Positions 20,258 through 28,136 of a DNA stretch of 64,000 nucleotides are shown piece after piece; position 1 is the stretch's first letter; each line of letters starts with the position of its first letter. The translations under genes and the position numbers were made by a program. Location: contig CAMOOO010000001.1 in the NCBI GenBank assembly GCA_946621465.1, positions 758,386 to 822,385 on the forward strand, read 5' to 3'. The notes beneath the pieces are model-generated. The model made no database searches, was not told where the DNA came from, and saw only the letters and a list, made by a program, of their open reading frames with translations. Source of the stretch: an uncultured Clostridia bacterium. GTDB lineage: Bacteria; Bacillota; Clostridia; Christensenellales; DTU072.

Positions 20258-20317
20258 TAAATACCCGGTTTTGAGAGCAACCGTAAAAAGTCTCAAAAAC
20301 AACTTAATTGACCCCTT

Positions 20318-20393
20318 GCTGCTATGGCTCAGTCGGTAGAGCACGTCCTTGGTAAGGACGGGGTCGGCAGTTCAAATCTGCCTAGCAGCTCCA
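20318..20393 (+). tRNA. tRNA-Thr (anticodon GGT)
   Basis: A complete cloverleaf of 76 bases: acceptor GCTGCTA/TAGCAGC, D arm GCTC/GAGC, anticodon stem CGTCC/GGACG with loop TTGGTAA (anticodon GGT, reading ACC/ACU), T arm GGCAG/CTGCC with TTCAAAT, discriminator T and encoded CCA. It lies 60 bases inside the left end of the element, downstream of the host tRNA promoter, and probably replaces the tRNA gene that the element broke. Confidence 0.97.
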
Positions 20394-20395
20394 GA

Positions 20396-20430
20396 AAAAC
20401 CGCTCGAAATGAGCGGTTTTCTTTTGTTTT
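20396..20430 (+). terminator. Terminator of tRNA-Thr
   Basis: Ten-base stem AAAACCGCTC / GAGCGGTTTT with loop GAAAT, followed by a T-rich tail, starting three bases after the tRNA CCA. Confidence 0.9.
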
Positions 20431-20479
20431 CTTGCATTTTTTGACAGTCAAAATGAAAGGAAAAAAATGCCAAAAATCA

Positions 20480-20624
20480 TTGGCTACATTTTTAATGCAC
20501 ATTGGCTACACTTTTTTCTCGGTAATCAGTCCTGAAATTACAGTCGTTTTCCTTTCTATCTGCGACGATCTGAAACTGTCTGATTCTACCCCATTGGCTA
20601 CATTTGGCTACACTATTGGCTACA
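20480..20624 (+). repeat. Five TTGGCTACA repeats at the left end (integrase arm-site candidates)
   Basis: Exact copies of TTGGCTACA at 20480-20488, 20502-20510, 20594-20602, 20604-20612 and 20616-20624. The same 9-mer occurs three times, plus once inverted with one mismatch, at the right end (41482-41535). Direct copies confined to both termini of an integrase-bearing element resemble arm-type binding sites of tyrosine recombinases. Confidence 0.7.
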
Positions 20625-20626
20625 CG

Positions 20627-20659
20627 AAAAAGTGCGGCTGCCAATAAGGGAAACCGCAC
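20627..20659 (-). terminator. Terminator after fic
   Basis: Minus-strand hairpin with stem GTGCGG / CCGCAC followed by TTTTT, 24 bases after the fic stop. Its sequence is nearly the same as the terminator after the integrase gene (21853-21885). Confidence 0.75.
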
Positions 20660-20682
20660 CCGTGTGTTAGGTTTGAAACCTT

Positions 20683-21729
20683 TCAGAGTACCCTGACGTA
20701 GCGAGTACCTTTCCCTTGGCCCTCACGCTTTATTTCGCCCAAGGCGACGAGTTGCCTCAACGCGCCCTCGACGGAACTGAGGCTGAGCGTCGGACAAAGT
20801 TCTCGAATGTCTTGTTTGGTAAAACGACCGATTTTGTTTTGTATCGCCATTCGCACCATATCCAATGCCGAGCGTTTCGTTTCGACCAGTGCACAGCGAT
20901 CCTCGAAATCTTTGTATGCGGCAAGAATGGTTCCGAGTAGATATTTGATGAAGGGAAGCGGATCGTCCGTACCTTCATGCCAACCTTCTTGCGACAGGGA
21001 AAGAGCATTGTAATATAAATCTTTATTCTTTGCTATCTTCGCTTCCAGCGAAATGTACTTTCCCACGTAGAAACCGTTTCTGTATAAAAGCAAGGTCGTA
21101 AGGAGTCGGCTCATTCTTCCGTTGCCGTCGTTGAAGGGATGGATACAAAGGAAATCGTGAATAAACACGGGGATGGCAATAAGCGGCTCAACTTCCATAT
21201 TGCCGATCACGCGGTTATACTCTTCACAGATGCGAGTGAGCGCCTCGGGCGTCTCAAAGGGCGCGAGCGGCGTAAACAGTATTTCGCTGTGCCCGTCGGG
21301 ATAGGTCGCGCTAATGTAATTCTGCACCGTTTTCGTGCGCCCCGCTATCGGATTATTCATATGGCTGTAAAGCATCTTGTGGAGTTGCAAGATGTAATTT
21401 TGCGTAATGGATATAGCGTCGAAACTCTCGTGAATAACGCTGAGCACGTCACGGTATCCGGCGATCTCTTGTTCGTTACGATTCCTCGGTGTCGTCTTTT
21501 CTGCGACCAGTTGCTTGATCCTCGTATTGGTCGTAACGATACCTTCGATGGCGTTGGACGCTTCCGTGCTCTGCACCTTGGCGATCTCGACCAGTTTTTC
21601 CAATTCTGCCGGTCGCTGTTTCAAATACAATTCCTGCTTGCCCGCCTCTTTGTAGATCGCGGCAATCAGTCCAAGCGTCTCGGAATCCCATTTTTGGTCT
21701 TTGATTTTACTGTAATTGAAAGATCTCAT
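20683..21729 (-). CDS. Fic domain protein (class with N-terminal inhibitory motif)
   Basis: A 348-residue Fic enzyme, expected to transfer AMP (or another nucleotide) from NTP to a protein hydroxyl. The active loop HPFNDGNGR is complete at 197-205. An N-terminal helix carries SNAIEG (58-63), matching the S/TxxxE(G/N) motif that blocks the ATP site, so activity should be self-inhibited. The C-terminal 70 residues look like a winged helix (RFTKQDIRELCPTLSLSSVEGALRQL), suggesting DNA binding or autoregulation. A 9-base perfect inverted repeat lies just upstream. It is the gene nearest the left end of the element; in such elements Fic proteins may act as toxin or signalling modules, which is inference here. 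Confidence 0.92.
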   Translation of the reverse strand: MRSFNYSKIKDQKWDSETLGLIAAIYKEAGKQELYLKQRPAELEKLVEIAKVQSTEASNAIEGIVTTNTRIKQLVAEKTTPRNRNEQEIAGYRDVLSVIHESFDAISITQNYILQLHKMLYSHMNNPIAGRTKTVQNYISATYPDGHSEILFTPLAPFETPEALTRICEEYNRVIGNMEVEPLIAIPVFIHDFLCIHPFNDGNGRMSRLLTTLLLYRNGFYVGKYISLEAKIAKNKDLYYNALSLSQEGWHEGTDDPLPFIKYLLGTILAAYKDFEDRCALVETKRSALDMVRMAIQNKIGRFTKQDIRELCPTLSLSSVEGALRQLVALGEIKREGQGKGTRYVRVL

Positions 21730-21748
21730 ACCCTTACTTCCTCTATTA

Positions 21749-21779
21749 TTCCCTTAAATACTACCACATATTAAGGGAA
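21749..21779. promoter_or_regulatory. Inverted-repeat operator upstream of fic
   Basis: TTCCCTTAA (21749-21757) and TTAAGGGAA (21771-21779) form a perfect 9-base inverted repeat with a 13-base spacer, 20 bases before the fic start. The position over the promoter region fits a dimeric repressor, possibly Fic itself through its winged helix. Confidence 0.55.
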
Positions 21780-21852
21780 AATGCAAGATTTTTTGATAAA
21801 GTCCTGCGTATTTTTTGACATATTCTATGCCGTTTTCATCAAAAAAATAAAA

Positions 21853-21885
21853 GAAAAGTGCGGCTCCCGATAAGGGAAACCGCAC
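21853..21885 (-). terminator. Terminator after the integrase gene
   Basis: Minus-strand stem GTGCGG / CCGCAC followed by a T-rich tract, 19 bases after the integrase stop. Near copy of the hairpin at 20627-20659. Confidence 0.7.
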
Positions 21886-21903
21886 TCGCGTGTTTGTGAA
21901 AGG

Positions 21904-23136
21904 TCAGTTCTTCTTGAACTGCTTTTCGAGTTTGTCCGTCGCCTGTTTGAAAAAGGTGCGGTCTACGCTGTTGTAGGTTTGGATCGTCGTTGTGACATTC
22001 CTATGTCCCATCAGCATCTGAATGATCTTTGGATTCTCTTGCATTTCAAAGAGCATCGTGCCGTAGGTGTGTCGCAGGGTGTGAAAATGGAAATGGTATT
22101 GTTCCAGTCTGTTCTCCTTCATCAGTCGATTGAACATCGCTCTCGTTCCGTAATAGGTGCGGAGTGTTCCTTCGTTGGTGGAGAATACGATGTCTTCGGG
22201 CGCCATGAACGATATACCCGTTTCCTTTTGCCGCTTTTTCCGTATCTCGCGCCATTCTTTCAAGATCGGCAACAGTACGTCGGGAATGGGAACTTCTCTT
22301 ACGCTTGCCGCCGTTTTGGTGTCGGAGATAACCGTTTTGCGTTCCACTACCTTGTTGTGTTTGTCGATGGTCGGAATCTCGGTGATGGCGTTGTCCACGT
22401 TGATGATCTTATTTTTGAAGTCTATGTCCTTCCATTTCAATGCCAGCGTTTCCCCGATACGCAAGCCGGCGAATAAACAGGTCATACATATCGGTTTCAG
22501 CAATTCGCTTTTCCCTATGGCTTCGATGAACTTCTCTCTTGCTTCGATGGGGATCGCCTTGTACTTTTCCGTCTTCTGCTCTTTATGCTCGGCGTTGGAT
22601 TTGACGATGCAATCGGCGACGGGGTTGTCGTTTACGAATTTGCTTTTCTTGGCATAGGCGAAAAACTGGTTTAACAGGAACTTCACTTTGCGCACGGTCG
22701 CCAGCGCATAGCCGTTGCACGTCATATTGTTGAGCAATGCCTGAATGGTGTTTGCGGTTATGTCGCGCAACTTCTTATCGCCGATTTGAGGATAGATATG
22801 GATGCGGGCGCGTATAAGGTCGGCTTCGTATGTTCTTGCCGATACTTCGGCTTTTTTGAACGTTCTCAGCCACTCCGCCATCAGGACTTGCAAATTATCG
22901 TTCTGCACCGAAGCGTGTCCGCCTTGCAATTTTTCATTGAGCACGGCGGTCATCTTGATGGCGACGTCCGTTCTCGTCGAACCGTAAAAGACCTTCCTTA
23001 TCCGTTTTCCTTCATTGTCATAGCCGAGAGTAACGGACGCTACCCATTTGCCATCCGCTCTCAGATAGATCGAACCTTCGTTGTTCCCACGTCGGGCATC
23101 TTTCTTTTTCTTCTTAGAACCTCTTTTCTCAGCCAT
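21904..23136 (-). CDS. int: Tyrosine recombinase / integrase of the element
   Basis: A 410-residue site-specific recombinase. Residues about 20-60 form an AP2-like arm-binding domain (NEGSIYLRADGKWVASVTLGYD), 80-180 a SAM-like core-binding domain, and 190-400 the catalytic domain. Catalytic residues visible: R226 (AGLRIGE), H352 and R355 (HTLRH), H378 (MGHRN) and the nucleophile Y388 (TYNS). All are intact, so it should be active. The AP2-like domain would bind the TTGGCTACA repeats and the core-binding domain the att core; this is inference from the Tn916/phage model. Overlaps the excisionase-like gene by 8 bases. Confidence 0.95.
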   Translation of the reverse strand: MAEKRGSKKKKKDARRGNNEGSIYLRADGKWVASVTLGYDNEGKRIRKVFYGSTRTDVAIKMTAVLNEKLQGGHASVQNDNLQVLMAEWLRTFKKAEVSARTYEADLIRARIHIYPQIGDKKLRDITANTIQALLNNMTCNGYALATVRKVKFLLNQFFAYAKKSKFVNDNPVADCIVKSNAEHKEQKTEKYKAIPIEAREKFIEAIGKSELLKPICMTCLFAGLRIGETLALKWKDIDFKNKIINVDNAITEIPTIDKHNKVVERKTVISDTKTAASVREVPIPDVLLPILKEWREIRKKRQKETGISFMAPEDIVFSTNEGTLRTYYGTRAMFNRLMKENRLEQYHFHFHTLRHTYGTMLFEMQENPKIIQMLMGHRNVTTTIQTYNSVDRTFFKQATDKLEKQFKKN

Positions 23137-23392
23137 GGTTATCCCCCAACATACTCTTCATTTGCCACGTAATAAACCCAAGGATACTCACCACTTGGCG
23201 ATTGCCCACTCTCATTACGGGGAATCCGTCGCTTCTCATCATCGTGCGAACGTTATCCCGTCCGAGTCCCGTCAATTCCACCAATTCCTCGCAGTCGAGA
23301 AAGGCTTTCCCGTATTTGTCACTCAATCGTTTTGTTTCGTTTGCTATTAGCGTTTCAATAGTCGTTTGTTCTATTCTTTGTCTTGTATTCAA
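23129..23392 (-). CDS. Excisionase-like small DNA-binding protein
   Basis: An 87-residue protein with a helix-turn-helix/winged-helix region (CEELVELTGLGRDNVRTMMRSDGFPVMRVGNRQVV), the pattern of Tn916 Xis and AlpA-type excisionases. It is encoded directly before, and overlaps, the integrase gene, the usual place for a recombination directionality factor. The start is TTG at 23392, since no ATG is available in frame; AAGGAG lies only two bases before it, so the exact start is uncertain. Confidence 0.75.
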   Translation of the reverse strand: MNTRQRIEQTTIETLIANETKRLSDKYGKAFLDCEELVELTGLGRDNVRTMMRSDGFPVMRVGNRQVVSILGFITWQMKSMLGDNHG

Positions 23393-23422
23393 TACTCCTT
23401 ATTCGGACTTCCTGCGAAACAC

Positions 23423-23467
23423 TTATTTCGCGTCCTTATTGCTTTGAATACTATGTTCTCTCTTCAT
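23423..23467 (-). CDS. Possible 14-residue peptide
   Basis: An ATG-initiated frame of 14 codons (MKREHSIQSNKDAK) with a strong ribosome site AAGGAGG seven bases upstream, between the 98-residue protein and the excisionase-like gene. It may be a real small peptide or a translational coupler. No homologue is recognised. Confidence 0.3.
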   Translation of the reverse strand: MKREHSIQSNKDAK

Positions 23468-23495
23468 TGCTTTTCCTCCTTATTTTGAAAAGATA

Positions 23496-23792
23496 TTAAG
23501 TATTCGGTTTTTTCTTTTCGACGTCCTCTAAACCGATAAAGTCTGTTTTTGCGGATTGTCCCTCTTTCTTCGCGTCTGCGCCTGCCGCTATTCCCTTTAA
23601 CTTCTCATATCCTGCGGCGATCAACTGTACTTTGGTATATCCGCTTGTCTTTAAGAAAGCGTTGATCTCTTCAAAGAGCGGTCGGGGGATCATCGTTCCG
23701 AAATTGCCGCTCGTCTGCTTTCTCTTTTCTCTGTTTACTTCTTCGTACTTCCGTCTTGCCGATCTCTGCGGTGTGTTCTCTTTCTTTTCCAT
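23496..23792 (-). CDS. Small basic hypothetical protein
   Basis: A 98-residue protein with a basic N-terminus (QRSARRKYEEVNREKRKQ) and a central segment GTMIPRPLFEEINAFLKTSGYTKVQLIAAGYEKL that resembles a ribbon-helix-helix pattern. DNA binding is plausible but not shown. It lies between the TnpV-like gene and the excision genes on the same strand, so it is probably part of the element's maintenance module. Confidence 0.55.
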   Translation of the reverse strand: MEKKENTPQRSARRKYEEVNREKRKQTSGNFGTMIPRPLFEEINAFLKTSGYTKVQLIAAGYEKLKGIAAGADAKKEGQSAKTDFIGLEDVEKKKPNT

Positions 23793-23803
23793 GGTCTTCT
23801 CTT

Positions 23804-24166
23804 TTAATCGACATATACGATTTCTTGTAATATTTCTTCTTCTATGACGCGATGCATCTCTTCCTGCACTCGTAAGTCGTGCATAAAGTCACCCGTCTTC
23901 CTGTACTTATCTGACTTGGACAATTTTACATACATAGCAGTCCACATTCTGTCTGCCGCGGCGTCCACTCCGTGTAAGTATTCCGGTAAATTTTCAATAG
24001 ACCAATACTTTGCGATGTTATGTTCTTCGAGATACTTCTTCGCAAGCGTTCCGTACTTCCCGTAAACGTGTTTTGTCGGCTTGACAAGTCTTTGATATAC
24101 CTGTACTTCTTCCACGGTCAAACCTTCTCCAGCTTCGGCTTTTCTCATAATTTCTTGTTCGTTCAT
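23804..24166 (-). CDS. TnpV-family transposon-encoded protein
   Basis: A 120-residue protein whose middle, VYGKYGTLAKKYLEEHNIAKYWSIENL, matches the TnpV family found in integrative elements of Clostridia; function unknown. The upstream sequence has three consecutive ATG codons. GGGAGG directly precedes the first, so the third (24166) has the best spacing and is used here; a longer open frame extends to 24307 but has no ribosome site. Confidence 0.65.
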   Translation of the reverse strand: MNEQEIMRKAEAGEGLTVEEVQVYQRLVKPTKHVYGKYGTLAKKYLEEHNIAKYWSIENLPEYLHGVDAAADRMWTAMYVKLSKSDKYRKTGDFMHDLRVQEEMHRVIEEEILQEIVYVD

Positions 24167-24394
24167 CATCATCCTCCCGAAAATGTTTAGTCGTATCAAT
24201 ACGATACGGTATATCTCTCGCTTTGTCAAGACTTTTTTTAAAATTTTTTTTCGACAAACAGAATCGGGTTTCCCGATTGCTGACCGCAAGAATGCGCCCT
24301 GTTGCATTCTTCTTTACCTGCTTCAACTTTCCACCCGCATACAACAGGGTTTTTCCCATCTTACGTTGCCGTTTGCTTGCATATTTGCTTCGTA

Positions 24395-24745
24395 TTATTC
24401 TTGTTTTTCTTTGAATTTTGTCACGATATTGTACATACTCAGACGTCTGACTTCCTCATTTTTCTTGATGAATTTGTAAAGGGAACCAAGGTTTACTCCC
24501 TCTAAAATCTCATTGTTTTCGCTCAGATTGCCGGTGATTTCCGGAAAGTCCTCACGGATTTTTGCAAGCGTCATCAGCGGTTTTTTCTTTTGTCCGCCTT
24601 TCTTTCCGCTCTCACTCCGCGCTGTTTTGATATCAAATGTCTTTTTGAAAATGTTGAACGCACCCTGCAAATTGTCTGGCAAATTCGCCGGCGTAACACC
24701 ACTGATGGCATCGTAGTACAGGTCATAAAATGTAAATTCTTCCAT
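24395..24745 (-). CDS. Hypothetical protein of the element
   Basis: A 116-residue protein, not recognised. It has a lysine/glycine-rich patch (SGKKGGQKKKPLMTL) and a helical C-terminus (LGSLYKFIKKNEEVRRLSMYNIV), suggesting nucleic-acid contact. The start at 24745 is chosen because AGGAGG lies 7 bases upstream; the longer frame to 24805 has no ribosome site. It belongs to the minus-strand maintenance genes leading to int. Confidence 0.55.
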   Translation of the reverse strand: MEEFTFYDLYYDAISGVTPANLPDNLQGAFNIFKKTFDIKTARSESGKKGGQKKKPLMTLAKIREDFPEITGNLSENNEILEGVNLGSLYKFIKKNEEVRRLSMYNIVTKFKEKQE

Positions 24746-24788
24746 TGTTTTTCCTCCTCTTTTTTGAAGGGTTTTTATTTGCCGCCAT

Positions 24789-24821
24789 TTATTGATCGTC
24801 GGCACGTCTGTTATTGTGCAT
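24789..24821 (-). CDS. Possible 10-residue leader peptide
   Basis: ATG plus nine codons (MHNNRRADDQ) preceded by the very strong ribosome site AAAGGAGGTG. It opens the small-gene run of the element just below the interspersed repeats. It may be a leader peptide; no attenuator structure was found. Confidence 0.25.
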   Translation of the reverse strand: MHNNRRADDQ

Positions 24822-24848
24822 AGGCATCACCTCCTTTTATTTAAACGC

Positions 24849-25190
24849 TCCTCACCTTATAAGGCTGGTTTTAGGCGACCAATATACGGTCAAATTCGAG
24901 TTTTAACCGATTCGCCTACACTTTCTTGTCCCTCTACTATAAAGGGCGGAAAACAGGCAAAAGTTAAGGTCAAACTTGAATATTCTTTGATTTTTCATTT
25001 TTCTTCCCGTCCCCCTATAATAAAGGGCTGTAAAAAGACAAAAGTTCACGGTCTGACATTCATTTTTTTAGCCCTTCACTATAAAGGGCGGAAAAACGGC
25101 AAAAGTCGCTCCCCTAAATCGAAAATTCAACCAAAATTATACTTTTCTCACTACTCCCTCTATAATAAAAGACTTATAAAAAGGCAAAAC
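24849..25190. repeat. Four to five interspersed iteron-like repeats
   Basis: A unit with consensus CCCTNTACTATAAAGGGCGG followed by AAAAACGGCAAAAG recurs at about 24930-24964, 25011-25045, 25072-25105 and 25156-25190; a weaker copy starts near 24849. Starts are about 81, 81, 61 and 84 bases apart. Each unit can form a small CCCT/AGGG hairpin. There is no gene in this stretch. Iterons of an origin or binding sites of an element regulator are possible; spacing is too irregular, and repeats too degenerate, for CRISPR. Confidence 0.6.
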
Positions 25191-25234
25191 CACACCCCCT
25201 GAATCAATTTTCTTCGTTTATTCCATTTCAAGAC

Positions 25235-25262
25235 AAAAAAAAGTGCCTCGCTTTGAGACACT
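25235..25262 (-). terminator. Terminator of the hsd-HEPN-TIR-HNH operon
   Basis: Minus-strand hairpin AGTGTCTC-AAAGC-GAGGCACT (one G-U pair) followed by a run of T. It is the first strong terminator downstream of the HNH-like gene ending at 25661. Confidence 0.7.
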
Positions 25263-25660
25263 CTTTCTACTTGTATTGAGTTTTCTTTTGTCCACGCACA
25301 AGGGGCAACGAGGTGCGTTAAATCGCTTCTATCTCTCTGTTTATGGTTTGTTCTTTCACCTTGAACGACATATTATTTCTCTTTTTTTCGTTGCAAAGTT
25401 CTTATTTATATGTATATAAATATAATAATCTCTTACCTGTGGGATATAATGAATATCCTATATATTTTTCTATTAATAATAAGAAAAATGCAACAAAAAC
25501 CTATGTATTTTACGGAAATGTTATGAGGGCTTCATCTCAAATATTCGATTTTTCTCGAACATTCTCCTATGCAAAAACATTATATCATTTTTATTCTTTC
25601 CCGTAAAGCTCAATGTGTCTGCAATAACGGACACTTTGACGTTTTTCGCACATTTTCAAT
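25263..25660. other. AT-rich gap without a supported gene
   Basis: About 400 bases of very AT-rich DNA between the terminator and the HNH-like gene. A plus-strand open frame at 25343-25606 has no ribosome site and an unlikely composition, so it is not called. Confidence 0.5.
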
Positions 25661-26707
25661 TCAATTATAATATTGTCTTTGTGGGTTTTGATTTCGCAAA
25701 TAATTATTGTATTTCCTAAAATTTTTTATTTTCCTACAGTTTTTCTCGGAACCACTGCTTGCATCTGCTTGAACAAAAAGTTTACAAAGCTTTTTATCCT
25801 TCTTTATCGTTTTTAAAAGAACAGGATTGATATAAAACTGTTCATCATAGACAATTAAAGAAATGAATAAAAAATGCAGTTTTTCTTCTTCCGTCAGCGC
25901 ATTAAACTGTTCGATAATGTTCTTTACTTTAGGTAAGTTTTCTTTCTCAATATAAAAAAAGATACGAGTTTTCCCATTGATTGGTAAAATCATCAAATAA
26001 AAATATTTGAATAAAGCCGCTCTTTCGTGATCAAATGGACTAAAAAGCATATTCCCTTTTAGATCATATACATAGGCAATTATAGTTTGTGTTGCTATCC
26101 CCACATCATAATCCAGCATTTTATCGTAAAGCAGTTCAAAGTCAAAACCGGGATCATCTTTTGCCTGTAATAACTCACTCAAATATTGCATGTGTTCTTC
26201 ATTATCTATTTCCTGTCCGGTTCTAATCCCTGCTCCCCTAAACCCCTGGGCTTCTTGCGGATAGAGCCTACTGAAAATGCTATATGAAAAAACTTTACGA
26301 AAAATATGCGCCAAATGTGTTTTCATTGCCATTTCTATCAAGATCACTTTTCGAGCATCTTCGTCTAACTTCTCAAATTCAAGTATCGATCTTGGATCTT
26401 CATAATGCGCAAATAGTTTTTTGTCACACTCTCTGCAAATAAGATGAAAAGTAAAAGCATTGTTAATGCCTTTCTTCGAATCAAATATATCGTCGAAATC
26501 TTTCACTAATGCGCTGCTATAACACACCATTCCTTTTTCATCGATGTTCTTTAGAATAAACTTCGGAACAATGTGTGAATTACATAAGCTCGTTTTTTTG
26601 CCACAAAACAAACAGAACGGTGGTCTCGCAGCTTTTTCAGCTATGTGCGTCATTTCTGAGACTTGTTTTCTTAATTCTATTTTTTCTTTACGCCGGTATG
26701 TACACAT
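25661..26707 (-). CDS. HNH-like zinc-finger protein of the hsd operon
   Basis: A 348-residue protein with CLFC (32-35), CNSHIVPKF (42-50) and CREC followed by H (91-101). This C-x2-C ... C-x2-HIVPK ... C-x2-C layout is typical of HNH-type endonuclease folds with a structural zinc, so it may cut nucleic acid; the final catalytic His/Asn is not obvious. The remaining 240 residues are not recognised. Its ATG overlaps the TAA of the TIR gene (TAATG), so the two are translationally coupled and probably act together. AT-rich codon use like the rest of the add-on cassette. Confidence 0.55.
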   Translation of the reverse strand: MCTYRRKEKIELRKQVSEMTHIAEKAARPPFCLFCGKKTSLCNSHIVPKFILKNIDEKGMVCYSSALVKDFDDIFDSKKGINNAFTFHLICRECDKKLFAHYEDPRSILEFEKLDEDARKVILIEMAMKTHLAHIFRKVFSYSIFSRLYPQEAQGFRGAGIRTGQEIDNEEHMQYLSELLQAKDDPGFDFELLYDKMLDYDVGIATQTIIAYVYDLKGNMLFSPFDHERAALFKYFYLMILPINGKTRIFFYIEKENLPKVKNIIEQFNALTEEEKLHFLFISLIVYDEQFYINPVLLKTIKKDKKLCKLFVQADASSGSEKNCRKIKNFRKYNNYLRNQNPQRQYYN

Positions 26708-27633
26708 TATGATTTTAATCGTTTTATTAACTGACCGGCAAATTTCAAAGCGATTTCGTCACAGGAATAATCTACGGAATTGAGTGCTTGAATGTCTGCC
26801 ACTGCAGGATACTTCTCTTTTAATTGATCTACTGTGATATTATGTAAAATCGGAAGAATTATTTTTTGACCACTTGTGTTTTGTCTATCTAAAAATTCTA
26901 TCAATTCTTTTTCCGTCCATTCTCGTCCAAAGAAATTTTCGGAAATTACTATTATTGCAAACTCTGCTTTTTTAACACCTTCCAAGATTTTATCTTTCCA
27001 GTTATCTCCCCACTCTAATGTGTCTTTATCATAAAAAATAGAAATTCTTAGTTTTTCGAGCGAACTTTTAAGTTGATTTACATATTCTTCTTTGTCCGCA
27101 TTTGCATGTGAAATAAAAACATCATATTCCTTGCTTGACTTTTTCACAGTTTTCTCCTTTTGCTCAATTTCTTGCCAGAATTCATCATCTGTAATAAGTG
27201 CTTGTAGACATCCCATCATTTCCTCGTGTGGAGTAAATGAATGTTTATGTCCTTTACATATATCCGCAATCTGATCGTGTAATGAATGGTTTCTTAAAAA
27301 TCTACTATTAAATATGTTTATTTCGTTAAACCATTGTTCTGTTTTTGGACCACTTATATAATCCGGCATCAATTGACTATGGTGGTATTCTTCTTTCATT
27401 ATTATTCTACCACGCTCAATAAATGATTCTACTCTTTGTCTTGGTGATAAAGTTGACGAATTGAGTGATTCGATATTTGAAAGAATTGCTGACTTTTGAC
27501 GTTTTTCAAGCTCTTCTGCTTCTTGTATTCTGCGTTCCTCTTTTTCAATTTCTGCAGAAATACTTGCTGCTTGTGAAGCACTGGTCGCTTGCTCCAATTT
27601 GTCTTTTAGTCTATTAAGTGTTGAATAATCCAT
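26707..27633 (-). CDS. TIR-domain protein
   Basis: A 308-residue protein. Residues 1-50 are a charged coiled-coil-like segment, 60-165 an unrecognised helical region, and 169-290 a TIR domain starting YDVFISHANAD. The BB-loop region DTLEWGDNW and the catalytic Glu243 (WTEKEL) are present, so NAD+ cleavage is plausible. Bacterial TIR proteins usually kill or arrest infected cells when activated. Here the gene follows hsdS and a HEPN-like gene in one operon, suggesting a backup that fires when restriction fails or is inhibited (inference). Ten bases separate it from the HEPN-like gene. Confidence 0.88.
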   Translation of the reverse strand: MDYSTLNRLKDKLEQATSASQAASISAEIEKEERRIQEAEELEKRQKSAILSNIESLNSSTLSPRQRVESFIERGRIIMKEEYHHSQLMPDYISGPKTEQWFNEINIFNSRFLRNHSLHDQIADICKGHKHSFTPHEEMMGCLQALITDDEFWQEIEQKEKTVKKSSKEYDVFISHANADKEEYVNQLKSSLEKLRISIFYDKDTLEWGDNWKDKILEGVKKAEFAIIVISENFFGREWTEKELIEFLDRQNTSGQKIILPILHNITVDQLKEKYPAVADIQALNSVDYSCDEIALKFAGQLIKRLKS

Positions 27634-27643
27634 ATACTGTCAC

Positions 27644-28135
27644 CTACCATTTTAATTTTGGAAATTCACTTACCCAAATTAACTTTTCTTTTCCAAACTC
27701 TGTTTTCTCTACTACTGAATCAAACAGTTGTCTATAACGATCTTCCAATTCTTTTTGATTCTTTAGCAGGGATTCATCATCGATTTCTTTGGACTCATGG
27801 TCTCTTTTTAATTTAATAAAGTGATCCTTTTCTATCCCATACATTCCGTGTGCCAATATGTTGCGCATGTCGTTTAGGCTATTTATTGATGAAAATAGTT
27901 CGTCCCATTCTGAAATATTAAAGTCCGAAAGACCAATATGCTGGATGAGTTCCTCAAGAATTTCCAATCTTTTCTGAGAATTCATTTTTTTAATTATATT
28001 ATAAATGCCTTCAGCACTAGGATCACCAAAATGCTTTTTACAAATAACTTGTATTGATGTATCTATCGTTTGTTCTAAATTCCCAAAGGTCAGTAGATAA
28101 CTCCCGACTATAGTTCTATAATCCAAACAATTCAC
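27644..28135 (-). CDS. HEPN-like helical protein
   Basis: A 163-residue all-helical protein with the motif RNILAH (R91, H96), the Rx4-6H signature of HEPN RNases, and the preceding helix FSSINSLNDM typical of that fold. HEPN proteins are common RNA-cleaving effectors or toxins. Only this motif and the helical pattern support the call. The GTG start at 28135 is one base after the hsdS TGA, so translation is coupled to hsdS. It lies between hsdS and the TIR gene. Confidence 0.55.
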   Translation of the reverse strand: MNCLDYRTIVGSYLLTFGNLEQTIDTSIQVICKKHFGDPSAEGIYNIIKKMNSQKRLEILEELIQHIGLSDFNISEWDELFSSINSLNDMRNILAHGMYGIEKDHFIKLKRDHESKEIDDESLLKNQKELEDRYRQLFDSVVEKTEFGKEKLIWVSEFPKLKW

Positions 28136-28136
28136 C

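Noticed and set aside
20324..20647. Open frame over tRNA-Thr
   Set aside because: It lies over the tRNA gene, its terminator and the arm-site repeats; not a protein gene.
24167..24394. N-terminal extension of the TnpV-like gene and other frames here
   Set aside because: The extension has no ribosome site, whereas GGGAGG sits before the triple ATG at 24172-24164.
24849..25190. Repeats considered as a CRISPR array
   Set aside because: Copies are degenerate and irregularly spaced (61-84 bases), and no cas gene is present.
25343..25606. Plus-strand 87-codon open frame
   Set aside because: AT-rich, no ribosome site, aromatic-rich composition of a chance frame, opposite to the flanking operon.
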